Assembly (NCBI GenBank): GCA_023213395.1
Contig: CM041465.1
Location: 213,101,741 to 213,165,740 of the forward strand
DNA length: 64,000 nt
From: Cycas panzhihuaensis
Lineage: Eukaryota; Cycadophyta
Direction: 5' to 3'
In this document: positions 36,608 through 48,541 of the stretch, in pieces
Layout: every line of letters starts with the position of its first letter
Numbering within the stretch: position 1 is the stretch's first letter
The notes under the pieces: generated by a model
Told to the model about the DNA's origin: nothing
The model's input: the letters and a program-made list of their open reading frames with translations, nothing else
Databases searched by the model: none
Made by a program: the position numbers and the translations under genes

Positions 36608-37708
36608 TCATTTGTATTTGCAATGCTTTATCCTTGGAAATGTCTTGAAAATGATGTCTTCAACTTGATCATTGTCTTCAATCTTGTAGTGATGTCTTTG
36701 ATGTAGAATGATGTCTTCATCTTGATTTTTATCTTCAATTCTATATTTATGCCTTTTTAGATTGATGTCCTCAGCTTGATTTCCATCTTCTATCCTATAG
36801 TGATGATGTTGATGTAGCAGCTCTAGCAAGTGCAAATCATTATTCTTCATTGTGCTTGGTCTAGTTTGATTTTGATGTAGATCCTGTAAATAACCATCTT
36901 CAATCACAACTTGCTTATCATCATTATCCTATATAAACTCTTGATCACCATGTACAATAGTGATTTCTTTAACCGTTGGAGCAGAATCTTGATCAACTTG
37001 CCTACTCTTTGAAATTGAATCAATGCTCAAAGTAGGAGCATCATTTAGACTTGAATCAATACAAGACTCATCTTTTATGGGATCATCAGATTCACATTCA
37101 ATTTCTCTTGAAATCATGGTGTCATTTATATAAACCTTTATCAACTGATCACTTTCAATGCATTCAACAATTGTTTCTTTATATTCAGTAGAAATTTTAT
37201 CAGTAGTCATACCTTCTTCATATTGACATGCTATTTCATCAGTGTTGATGATATTTTCTTCATTCATTATACCTATACCATAACCATAACTGGCCTTAAT
37301 TACTTTTTCAATCATTCATTGTATCTCTTCAAGAGTTTGTTCAAATACTACACTTAGAAAATCCCAAGCTTCATTAGTTGTACTTGCATATAGAATCATA
37401 GGAATGACAAAATGGTATTTGAAAGGAAGATCAACCTCATTGAATGTAGTACGAATCATAATGAATGCCTTTCTATCTTTCTTCTCAAGCATTTCTTTTC
37501 CTTCTTCATCCTTAGGGATATCATATCCATCAGTGACAAGCTTCCACAAACCTCTAGCTATGAAAAGACATCTCATTTTAATTGTCTAAAAGAAGTAGTC
37601 TTCACCATTACACTTAGGTATTGGAAGAAATGAATCCCTTAAGTAGTATTCATTTGTTTCATGAGCATATATAACCACATCATTATCCTCCATGATTGTA
37701 AATGCCAT
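36608..37708 (-). pseudogene. Gag-like protein with a repetitive C-terminal tail
   Basis: ATG codons at 37708 and 37693 open a frame of about 367 codons to the stop at 36608. The N-terminal third is copia-type gag: PIPKCNGEDYFF, a TAG where Trp is expected, TIKMRCLFIARGLWKLVTDG, then STTNEAWDFLSVVFEQTL (DUF4219 and UBN2 blocks). The middle is acidic and unrecognised. The C-terminus holds three similar units of 18-19 residues built on HHYRIEDGNQAEDI. No zinc knuckle is visible, unlike full copia gag. Three in-frame stops (TAG 37586, TGA 37316, TAG 36929) are the only breaks; all can come from single C-to-T changes. Gag would package the element RNA, but a partner must supply enzymes. Confidence 0.75.
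36653..36820. repeat. Coding tandem repeat of 54-57 bp, three units
   Basis: Units begin with gatgtcttcaa or a variant at 36653, 36710 and 36764. They encode the three C-terminal units of the gag-like protein and keep its frame (57 and 54 are multiples of three). Confidence 0.8.
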
Positions 37709-38157
37709 CTCCAAATACCACATCTCCTTTTTAATCAACTAACTCACCCATTAATCAATCTCATCAAACTTTCTCATGTCTCATGTTCCTTACATCATTG
37801 ATCACATCATTACCTTCTCATGTGAATGTAAGCTAGGAGGAATATCATTGTCGCATCACCAACAACGAATCACAAACCTTAATATTTTGATCATATTTTT
37901 ACTTCACGGCTCAGTAAATAGCTTTAGGTAGATTATAAATTCTCCTGAGAGGATTTCATCCTAGTAATTAATTCTCTAATAACTTCTAACAGACACCAAG
38001 GGCTGTAAATAAATATTCCAATGGTGTCTATATTCTCTATACAATTGCAACTTCAAGGATCTAACACCAATGGCTCTATGAAGCCACCTCCTTACACGCT
38101 AATAGAATTAGGGTTTCATTAATCAACATCTTACTCAACACCTCGCTCAACATGGAT

Positions 38158-38169
38158 GCTCTGATAACA
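38158..38169 (-). other. Primer-binding site of the gag-only element
   Basis: The plus strand gctctgataaca differs at one base from the reverse complement of TGGTATCAGAGC and touches the LTR. Confidence 0.85.
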
Positions 38170-38399
38170 TGTTAGAAAATAAACCTAGAATAAGATATTG
38201 GCAAATAGAACAAACATACCTCCAGGATTGAATGGTACCCTTAAGGTACCTCCATTATATTAATAAAACATCATTACAACATCATTACCACCGATACACT
38301 ATGATACATAATATTATGTATTTATAATATATGTTAATATAGAGAGAGTGGGATCTGCTTGCATGCGGGACAAAATAAATATGCATTAATATTCCAACG
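38170..38399 (-). repeat. 5' LTR of the gag-only element
   Basis: 230 bp, longer than its partner by a short internal duplication near 38272-38290. The palindrome recurs at 38234-38250. Confidence 0.88.
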
Positions 38400-38404
38400 G
38401 AGGC

Positions 38405-39330
38405 AAGGGCATGAAGTCTATAAAACCTAAGGCTAGAGAGGATGACATGCAACTAGTGAGTTGTGACTCCATTCTAGGGGATGTAGCCTTGGTTTAACAA
38501 TATGGCTAATGCAAAGGAGGTTGGATCTCAGAGTCCTCTGGCTCCCCATTGCCTAATGGTAGAGGAGATATTATTAGAGGAGGTAGAGATGGAGGAGATG
38601 ATCAAAGGATTAAGGGACCTCCTAAAGGTTACATAGATGATGGAGTGACACCTCAAGGATAACTTGCAAGAGGAGGGATTAGCATATGAAGTGGAGTTAC
38701 TACAAAAGCAGTTGAGGTATTATAGAAGCTTGGTGAGATGATTAGACTAGAAGCAGATGAGAGAACACCATAAGGAGGTGTCATTAAAGGAGGAGATGGT
38801 ATGTATTTTTAATTATTCATGATTGCAAAGTTTTTATTTATTTACTTATTTCAAATTTGGATGACTCATAGATCTATAGATAACTAACATTTTTATTCAT
38901 AATTGGTATGATAAGAGGCACCAAGATGGATGGAGTATTTCTAAGGCACATATTAGATGGGATCCTTTCCTTTGTACATGGACCTAACAAGCCTCTAATT
39001 TGGCAAGATGGTAATCCCAAGTCCTTAGGATCACATACTTAGCACTTTGAACCTATTATCAAAGTGTATGACATGTATTAAGAGTTGGAGTCATGGATGG
39101 TAGTGCAAGAGGTAGAATTACAGGGTTAGTTGGCTATTAGAGAAGTGAAACTAATGGGCCTTGAGGCATAACTAAAGGTTATGAATGATGAGAGATGTCA
39201 CCTTCAATGGATGGTAGTCCTTTAGGTAGGTGGATAGGCCACTTCCTCAACCAACCATAGTATTCATCAAGCATGGATGATCACTCATAGGGGAGAGGGA
39301 TCATGTACCCATATTAATTAGATGGAGGGT
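38405..39330 (+). pseudogene. Antisense coding-like remnant in the gypsy spacer, right part
   Basis: One plus-strand frame reads EVGSQSPLAPHCLMVEEILL, then EEVEMEEMIKGLRDLLKV, EEGLAYEVELLQKQLRYYRS and HHKEVSLKEEM. Near 39080-39200 it has EVELQG and REVKLMGLEA. The pattern is Glu/Leu/Lys-rich with heptad-like spacing, so a coiled coil is likely. Stops interrupt it. It lies on the strand opposite to pol. It is probably the continuation of 35640-36366 split by the gag-only element. I cannot name the protein. Confidence 0.45.
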
Positions 39331-40619
39331 AGATAAGGTAGCTGTCAATAACCACATAACCCATGTTAGTATTATGGATGGAATGGAGTTTTGGGATAGT
39401 GATATGAGTCCACTCCATGGGTATAGGGTAGAGAGGATTAATGGCTTATTAATGAGACTGATATATCCTACCTATAGAAGTGACAAGACCATGCCATATT
39501 TTTTATCATTGTACTATATACTTTATATTATTATAACATGTATACATAATTCATGATATTATTTCACCATGGATATGAATGTTATTATTACATTTATTGT
39601 CTCAAGACTTGATCTACCCTCTTAGTATTCCTTTGATAGTTAGTCTCTTAGGCCATGTATGAGTTAGGCTTTTACAACTATATATAAGTAAATTAATGTT
39701 TTTAGAATTTTATTAATATTTCTTTCTTTTTTATGAAATATACATTGATTTAGATTCATCATAGAGTGTATACCCATTACTAGAATGTGATAGGAACTAC
39801 CATAGTTTTGAATTTTTAGTAGATATTCATTATAGGGTGATTAATGCCCCTAGCTTAGGGCATTAGGGCTATAAGCAATGGTATATGAGGACATGGGAAA
39901 TAAGTGAGTCAACTTCAAAATTTTGGCTACATGGGATGTGTTAAATGGTAGCAAATATAAATTATATCATTAGAAGCTTGGTAGTGTTTAATAGGTTACA
40001 CAAGTATCCTAAGTAAGCTTAATAGATATGAGTAAGTTACAAGACCGTAATTTGAGAGTATGAGAAAAGATTGATTAGTTCATCATGAAATTGAAGAATG
40101 TTACTAAATGCTCCTATGATAGTTAAATATTCTATTATGTTATTTGTTGTTAGAGGTAGGAAAAACCCATCACCATTAATGATATTACCCCTTTAGTTAA
40201 AAATAACCCATGTTGTAAAGAAGGTCCCAAGATTCCCTCAATTTCCACCATCAATATAAATGTTAATTACCATATAAGATAAATCCAAAAACTCAAGAAC
40301 AAGTTGACGAATAGGGGGAGCATGCAAGAATCACCTATAGAGGGTGTGATTTAGACTAAATTTCTTGACTTCAACTATACAATTATGAAAAGAAATAGCC
40401 CCCATGGTTTGGTTTTACCACTATAACTATACATTCCAAAACTAGAATTTATAACCTCCTATGTTTCAAGCAATTTTCAATCATAATTGAGGTCACAATG
40501 GGATTAAACAACTAGATTCAAAGTACTTGAATGATGTGTATAATTGGATTTGAACTATGTGTTCACAGATGGGGGTGAAGTTAACACACAACTTACCCCA
40601 AATACCAAGAAGGTGCAAA

Positions 40620-40686
40620 TGTGTGTGTGTGTGTGTGTGTATACAAAAGTCCTTTTGTTTTTTTTTTTTTCTTCTTTTTTTTTTTA
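40620..40686. repeat. (GT)n followed by a poly(T) tract
   Basis: About ten GT units, then T-rich runs at 40658-40686. Confidence 0.9.
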
Positions 40687-41618
40687 AGGGAGGGCATCAC
40701 TCCATATAATAGTTCAAATAAGGGTCATGGTAACTATTGCATTACAAAACCCATTTTATGGATGACACACCCAATTTGCTCTGATGCCTACATGAGAGGA
40801 TAAACTGACTATGATCATCATGTAATTTTCATTAGGGTATAATGGGTGGTGATGATGGATGGCTTTGGAAAGTATAGTTGTGACTAGTTAAACCATGGGG
40901 TATTAAGACTAAGATGCTTTACCAAGAACCCATTGAAAGAAGTATGGGTGATAAATAGACTAAGTTGATACCCTCAAGAGTTGAACTATGGTTATTTACA
41001 AGAAATTTGATCAATGTATCTCTGATTATTAAAAGAGGGGGCATGCCTAATTAGCTACAAAAGAGAAAGAAGGGTGTACCCAAAGAGGCTTACTATGACA
41101 TTGAATAGATAGTGTGCCAAAAGAGAAAGAGACGAAGTGAAAGCTAATGGAAGTGTAACATAAAGTAGTCAACTTAAGAGCTCATAAATAACTAAATGTA
41201 GGTAAGGCTAATCATGAGATAACAGAGTGCTTATAATGATTTCATTACAAGAAAAGTCATCTATGGAGTGATTTAAGATTGGAGTGCTTATAATTATAAG
41301 AGCAATGAGGAGGTAACTATTAACTAGGCAAGTGGATTAAGATGAAGACGAGTAAGAATGATCATAGGAGTATTATAAGGAAATCTATCTTTATTATAAG
41401 TAGAAATATTTATTTGGGTAGGATGTAGTGCCAAATGACAAAGTTATTACTTAGATCCGTAAATGAAAACCATCATATTAGACTGAGCTTAGGGAGGGTA
41501 AGACCTTGGGAAGTTCAAGACTATAAACAATGCTAAAAAAGGGCTAAAAGACAAACTTATTTTTGTTGTTTTATGAATTAATTACTTTATTTTATATTTT
41601 CTAAAAAATGATATATAG

Positions 41619-41711
41619 ATATATATGCATGTATGTGTGTGTGTGTGTGTGTGCACGCGCATGTGTGTGTGTGTGCACGCGCATGTGTGTGTGTGTGCAC
41701 GCGTGTGTGTA
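41619..41711. repeat. Purine-pyrimidine alternating tract with GCACGCGC modules
   Basis: AT repeat passes into GT repeat and then into a unit of about 24 bp, GT-run plus gcacgcgcat, present three times. Purine and pyrimidine alternate at every step for about 93 bp. Confidence 0.92.
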
Positions 41712-41900
41712 GTTTATACTTGGTTTCAAAGTGAAGAGACCCATGTCCTATATAAGGGTAAGTAGGTGTGGTGTACCTTAAGCACTGAACTAAAGGGGAT
41801 AAGGTCATGGTTTAAGCATGCTTACAGAGTCTATGTAGTGTACCCTCATTTTAGACCAACACTTGGCTTGTCTATGTGTAATACTTCATGAGATATGGAG

Positions 41901-44900
41901 AGTTAATAACCTTTTAAAATTTGAGGCCCTTAAGAGTGTCTAGGCAGTAAGCTCCATTATTAAGGTCTTTGATCACTAAGTAGCGAACCATCCACTTGGG
42001 GTCAAACTTTCTTTATTTGTCATGCAAGTATTCCAACTTGAGCACTTTATCTCTTATATAGAATTTCCTTACCCTCAAATATCTATTGTGAGATGCTTGA
42101 TCTTAAGTCTTAGAGGCTAGGTCTTTTGATAGGCTTTGAGATGAGTCTCATTATTTTCTTAAGTTTCAATAGTCTCACTTGTCTTAGTCATTCCTCATTA
42201 GTGAAGTGCTTAAGTGACACTTGTAGTGAAGGAATCTCAACTTCTAATGGAAGGATAGATTTGATACCATAGACTAAGGAAAAAGTAGCCACCCTTATCA
42301 CAGTTTGTATAGAAGTGTAGTAGGCCCATATGGCAAGAAAGAGTTAGGTATGCAATTCTCGATGAAAAGTAGATATATTTTGGCTAGAATTTTAGCGAGT
42401 GTTTTATTGAAGACTTTAATTTGACCATTCACTTGTGGGTGGTATGGGGATGGTATCCTATGAATGGTTTGGAACTCTTCGCATAACTCATCTCTATGAG
42501 AATTATAAAATGGAGTTTTTTTATATATGATAATAGCATCAGGAACTCTAAACTTACAAATAATGTGGTAAAAGATGAAGATAGCAATCACCTTTCTAGT
42601 TGTAATGTTCAATAGAATCACTTCATTCCACTTCGTAAAATACTCAATGGTAGTTAGGAAAAATTTATGACTGGTAAAACATAGAGGGTAAATTTACCCA
42701 ATGAGGTTAAAACCCCATTGAGAAAAAAGCTAAGGAGAGAGGATGACTCTTAGTAAGGTAGTTGGTTGATGGACCAAGGGAGTGTACACTTGGTACTTCT
42801 CACACTTATATACATAAAAATGCACATCCTTAAATAGGTGGTCTAGTAATACCACATCCATAGTATGCATAGGGTAGTAGATTGGCTATGACAAATACCA
42901 TTATTGCATTTGGTTAAGGTAGTTTGAGCTTATATAAGGGAAAGACACCATAGTAAGACCCCATCAATGAATCACTTATACAAAACTTCATCAAAGAGGA
43001 GATATTGGCATGAAACTACCCTAACTTATCTCCTATTTTTGGAAGTGGCATCTAAAATATACATTTAGTATTTAAGTAGGTTTATGTATCTTTGTACTAA
43101 TCTAATTCATTAGGGACAATGTCAACTTGAAAAATGTGCACATATGAGAGGGTGTCATTGATAACGATATGATTGCTATTAAGAAGTGATGATGAAACAA
43201 GTTATTTAATGGCCACCATCTCCTTCTTTGACTTGCAATTAAACATTTGCAAGTCAAATTTTTACAATAATAGGCCCACTTAAATAGTTACCTAGTAAGA
43301 TTAGCTTTGGTGAGTAGAACGAAGATTAGGTCTAATGGAGCAATGACAAGGGTAGTGTTGCCTAATACATAGGGGCATAGTTTTTTAATTATAAAAACTA
43401 GGCATAAATATTCTTTTTTGGATAAATATAATTTAGTTCTATGACTACTAAAGTCCAACTAATAAAATGGATGACTCACTTACATCTAAACTCATCTTCT
43501 TAAGTTAGCATGGCTTCAAGACACTCTTTAGTGGAAGAGGTGTATAGAATAAAGGGTTCATTAAAGCATAGAGGGGTAAATATAGGGATTGAGATTAGTA
43601 CTTGTTTAATATTATCAAAGGATTCTTCTATTACCAAAGTCCATTCAATAGAGTTTCCCTTTCTAAGGAGGTTGGTAAGGTGCTTAACAATAAGAGAAAA
43701 GTTAGCAAGAAATTGATGCAAGAATCCAAGCCTTTCAAGGAAAGATTTGACTTATTTTTTATTATGAGATAAAGGCATTTCAATAGTAATTATGACCTTA
43801 TCAGGGCCAACCTTGATATCACCTCTAGATATAATATTTCTAAGTATCTTTCTAGAGGTGAACATAAAAATATACTTGTTTGGATTTAAACAAAGCTGAT
43901 ACTTTTGACAATATTCAAAAATGGTTCTTAGGTCATAAATGCAATCCTCTTAACAATGTGATAATCCCAACATATCATCAAGGTAGACTGTGATAGTAAT
44001 TCCTAACAAGTTATAAAAGATAAAAACCAAAGCCTATTGGTAAGTAGCTCCAATGTTCATAAGGCCAAATGACATGAATTTATAAGTAAACATTCCCCAT
44101 GGATTGGTAAAAGTTATTTTATGGTGGTCTTTAGGAGATATAAAAATCTAGTTGTAAAGAAAGAAGCCATCCACAAAGGACATTATTTTTAATCCAATTA
44201 TTTAGTCCTAAATTTGATCAATAAAGGGTAAAGGTAAGTTGTCCTTTAGGTAACAATCATTAACATCATAAAAGAAATGTAAATATAAATGGATCTAATT
44301 TTCTTTGTGATAGGAACATTATTATAAACCCATTGGGAATAGTCTATTATCTCAATGAAACCAACTTTCAAGACTTTTTTAATTGTTTACTTGTTGGTTG
44401 TAGAAAGTCAAGGAAGAATAGTCCTCTATTTTTTATGCTTAGGTTTGGCCCTAGGGATAGTGATAATATTTTAAACTACCATATCAAGGTGCACGCCTTT
44501 CATATCATTGTAGTCCCATGTAAATATAGAAGAGAACTTAATAAAGAGATCCTTCAATTATTGAATCTCAAAGGAAGAACAACCAACTCCTACCTTAATC
44601 ATCCTAGGTTACTCATCAATCCTAAGGTTAACATCAATAATGTCTTCCATGAGCATAGTATTTCCCTCATTAAAGTGAGACAGGGTTGGGTCAAGTGGTA
44701 TGGTAGAAGTGGGTATATTTTGACCTTGATTTATTAAAGGTGACTTAGGTTAAATATATTTAGAGAAACTAAGCTTATTATGATTAAGTATAAGATTTAG
44801 TGAAACTCATGCCAAATGTTCAAGAATAGCTTCATCATTCTCAAAATGGTCAAGGTGAAATATGTCCTTAAGCAATAAGCTCCCTTCGTTAGGAGGATGA

Positions 44901-45830
44901 AGAAAAGGTTGGTCAAAGGTAGTTAACTCATGTGATAAGAGTAAGGAGGTATAAGGAATGACTCAATAAATATAGTGGTCTCTTGTAAAGGGTCATCTAA
45001 ATAGAGAGGCTCTAGTCAAGTTAAGCAAGTAAATCAAATTGAGACCTTGCATCCAATTGGGATGTGGCATAAGTGGGGGAGTCCATAGGCAAGGAAGAAA
45101 TTCCAATTGATCCAACATGATTAATAGAAAGATTATTATGTATGAAAATAGTAGTAATCATGTGAAATTTTATTTCTTATTAATTATAATAGAGAAGTGA
45201 TTCCATATAAAAATATTGTCAAAACCCTAAAAGGATAAATTAAGTAGAAGAATATACTTCTTCTTGGATGATTTTCACCAAAGGGATAGACTTTTAAATA
45301 AGTTTATTCTTGCACATAATGACTTCAATCTTACCCTCATGAATAAACTTTAGCTTACTAAAGATTGAAGAATAAACCATTGACATTTGGTGATCCATGG
45401 TTGATTGAGTATAATGTTGAATTTAAGGTCAAATTCAATGATAATGACCTCATCCCTAATAATCTTACCTACTAAAGTAAATGGAAGGGTAACTCAACCA
45501 ATTAGGGTTTTTTGGTTTATATTATAATCTTAACAAACCCAATCAATTGCTTACAAGCTAATATTTTTAGGTCTTTTAAATGGGGTGTAGGTATAACATT
45601 AATTAAAGAACCTTCATCCATAATACATATTTTGATCTTAGTGTCTTCTTTTATAATCTCAACAGAAAAATGGGTTCTTTCATTATGATTTCTTTCTTGT
45701 TCACTAGGCAATATGATGGGATCAAAGGCTAAATTAGATTTGTTAGGTGAACTATACATTAGCACTCTAAGAGCATCAATGAGGAGTTGTCTTTGATCAA
45801 GGCAACTCTTAAGAAGGTCCATAACCAAGA
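41901..45830 (-). pseudogene. Gypsy pol remnant: protease, RT, RNase H, integrase
   Basis: Read leftward, the protease (45517-45828) has KICIMDEGSLINVIP, where the usual D-G-G/S motif appears as DEG. RT has GFF-YN and FISPKDHHKITFTNPWGMFT then YKFMSFGLMNIGATYQ (44150-44030) and VYLDDMLGL near 43980, the catalytic YxDD box. The link to RNase H follows at 43500-43721 (FLANFSLIVKHLTNLLRKGN, then PIFTPLCFNEPFILYTSS). Integrase has IPSPYHPQVNGQIKVFNKTL near 42440, where the catalytic Glu expected in NGQxE is Lys, and a C-terminal KFDPKWMVRYLV near 42000. Domain order (RNase H before integrase) is gypsy. Stops and frameshifts inactivate it. Confidence 0.85.
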
Positions 45831-47900
45831 ACCCAACTAGAATGGTTTTTAATTCCTCAATGAGTGGAAAAGAACCCTCTTTAGTTTATTATAAGATAGA
45901 TCTAAAATGAATGGGTCTAATTGGTAACTATGAAAGGATATTGGATGAATTATCCTTAGTTAAAAGGTTTTTAATGATAGATTTAGATGATGAAGGAGCC
46001 CTAAGGGCTTCCATCATGTTAATGGTCTTCTTAAATTCTCCTTCTCTTGGTTGAGGTTTACTTGAAGTGTTAGCATTTTTAAGGTCATGTTTGGGAGGAG
46101 AAGGTATTTTACTTATGGGACCAATATTTGACTCAGTGTTATTATTAGCATCTTGAGGCTTGGCCTTCTCCTTTACTTTATGACTTTCCTAATATAAATA
46201 AGCAATGGGTCTTTATAAATAAACTAGTCTCACTTAGGTTGAGATGTAGGCTTGTCATTGATCTAACTATAATGAAGCATGGCCTTAGGTTTATTATAAT
46301 CCTCACAATCATGTGTATTAGTTAGATGGTAGGAGAACCATGGTGCTTTCTTAGAAGTAGGCATGTTTGGGGTTTGGCCCCTTCTTTTTCTCAACAAATT
46401 GAATAACTCTTACTTCCTTCCTAATTTTAGGAGTAAGAGGTGAGTCAACATGTAATTTAGTGTTGATTGGCCTTTCAAAGGCTCAAATAATAGAAGTAAG
46501 ATAATCATATATATGATTGCTCAGAGAGGATTTTGACTCCAAATAAGGACTAGGTTTGTCCTTAGAGATAATGGGTTTAGTTAACTTTTTAACCCATGAC
46601 TAAATTTCAAAGGCCTCAAAAGCAAGGCATTTCTTAATCATATCCTTATAAGAAATCAGTCCCAACTTGAGAACCTCAATATGAACTTGAGATCTCAAGG
46701 AATTAGTGAACATGTCACAAAATATATCATTGTCTAAGGGGGCTTGAGAAGAGTGGACTAAATATTAAAAGTAATGAACAAAGTCATAAGAAGACTCCTT
46801 CACTCCTTATATGATAAAGAGCAAGGCTTTAGTCCCAATTTTAAAAGGGCAAATAATATTGAAGTAGCTTATCAGCATGTCAATTAATTATTAAAAGGAA
46901 TAGATAGATGTTGACTTTAACCTATAGAAACACTTCAAATCATTACATTATAGGGTCTTGGGAAAGAGTTGCATCATCACATAGTCATAAGGCAAGAAGT
47001 CATTACATGTAAGCATAAAAGCTTGCACATGGGTTATTAGGTCTTAAGAGTTGACTTGCCTATAAACTCAAGTAATTTGTATATAAAGGGAGGCAGTGGA
47101 GAAAGAAAGACCTCTTATGGGAAGGGCCTTCTTCTATAATTCACATATGACCTTCTTTCCTTAAAGGTTAAGGATGGTTAAGGAGTTGTTTAGGTAAGTG
47201 CAAGATATTAGGGCACCCTAACATAAGTAGGATATATAGGATCAAAAGGATAAGGATGAGATCCTATAAGTGTAGAGTAAGATCTAATGGGAATGTGGGA
47301 AATAAATGCCCCATCTATAAGAGAGCCCCTTGGGTATTGAGATGCATGAGAGCATATGACCTATAATCAAAAGGTTGTCCTAAGTATCGTTGTTAATTAA
47401 ATATAGGTGCTAGATTATAAGAAGAAGAAAGATCATTCCATGGTTGAGTGGGATGTACTTGTGGGACTTATTGACTCATACTTGATATATAAGGAGGTCT
47501 TCTAGGATTAACTAGTCTTAAATGAAGTGACCTTGTAGGATAAGCATATGTAGATGATTAAGGATTAAGAAAATAAATGGAAGGTCCCTATGTTTGAATA
47601 ACCTATGTAAAAGTTTTACCATGTGAATGTTGACTACCTCTAACAAGTGGGTGAATATCTCCAAGTGATGGAGGATAGGTAGGTTGATGTGAGAAAAAAA
47701 CATTGAGCCTACCATGACAAGTAGGGAGAATAAATCTCCCTTAGGGCTTAACTAAGAGGTCTCTAATAGAGGCATAAATTACCAAGCCAAGGAGGATCTA
47801 GCCTAAAGATCCTGAGCATCATCACTAGCGTTAATACCCAATAAGGAGGATTTAAAGGGAGGTATATGGTCCCATCAAGCATGGTACAAGCTAAGCTGAT
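45831..47900 (-). pseudogene. Gypsy gag remnant
   Basis: The clearest block is at about 46745-46595: LDNDIFCDMFTNSLRSQVHI, then EVLKLGLISYKDMIKKCLAF, which has the look of a gypsy capsid core. Position upstream of protease in the minus-strand element supports gag. Stops and shifts are frequent and the start cannot be set. No zinc knuckle was recognised. Confidence 0.55.
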
Positions 47901-48515
47901 AAGACCTAGGGCATACTCAATCATGGGATAGGCTGATAAGACCTAGGGCATGCTCAAAGGAATGTGTAATAGGAGGAGGAGGAAGTGCCATAAATGCTCT
48001 ATACCTTTATCATGATTGGTGGGCCCTAATTAATCCTTATAATAACTATGTAAAGGCGTGTGGGTTCCTTCCAAGGGTGTATTCTCAGGTGGGCTAAATA
48101 CTTCTCTTATAAGACCCTTGTATAAGAGTGGTTCTTCCTCATACTCAAATAGATTAGTAGTGTTAAGAGGCATATTTAGAGTGTTAATATTAATGATCAA
48201 AGTTTTGGATCCTTTACAAAAAGCAAGAGTAGCATCTTGAAAAGGGGATGATAGGACTCTCTAGGGAAAGGCCTTAAATTCTCCTAAATTGCCTAGGGTA
48301 AGTAAGAAAGAGATCCATAGATAATAAAGAATATGAAATATGAAGAGAATGAGTGAATAACATTCATATAAATAAGGGAATGGAGTGTGGTGGATGAAGG
48401 TGTTTTTCTTTGAATAGTAAGAGAAAAGTAAATAAGATAAGATAAGTAGGTGAACACCTCATAAAAGATTCAAGTGATAAGGAGATATAATCAAGTAACT
48501 ATGAAGCTTTAGAAA
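47901..48515 (-). other. 5' untranslated region of the long-LTR gypsy element
   Basis: Between gag and the primer site; only short frames, none convincing. Confidence 0.4.
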
Positions 48516-48535
48516 GGTCCCTAGTATGGTCACCA
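48516..48535 (-). other. tRNA-Arg-type primer-binding site
   Basis: The minus strand reads TGGTGACCATACTAGGGACC. Tat-lineage elements commonly use a tRNA-Arg site of the form TGGCGACTC..CTGGGGAC; the differences here are mostly C-T or G-A changes. It lies six bases from the LTR. Confidence 0.6.
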
Positions 48536-48541
48536 AAATCA

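Larger units (their letters stand above)
36367..38399 (-). mobile_element. 2.0-kb gag-only LTR retrotransposon (TR-GAG-like)
   Basis: Direct repeats at 36367-36584 and 38170-38399 flank one minus-strand reading frame. The polypurine tract (minus strand cattaagggggag) and a near-perfect Met-tRNA primer site (38158-38169) are both present. The flanks GAAGC and GAGGC form a 5-bp target-site duplication with one mismatch. The only protein is gag-like; protease, RT and integrase are missing, and at about 1.6 kb of interior there is no room for them. This layout matches the terminal-repeat, gag-only non-autonomous elements described in plants. It is inserted in the spacer of the long-LTR gypsy element. 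Confidence 0.85.
39331..41900. other. Gypsy spacer between antisense remnant and pol
   Basis: AT-rich with only short frames. It contains a GT microsatellite with a T-rich tract at 40620-40686 and the alternating tract at 41619-41711. The frames over these simple repeats are artefacts. Confidence 0.5.

Noticed and set aside
41587-41808. 73-codon minus-strand frame rich in His-Thr
   Set aside because: It is generated by the GT repeat tract.
44333-44737. 134-codon plus-strand frame
   Set aside because: It is antisense to the gypsy pol region; no domain or repeat supports it.
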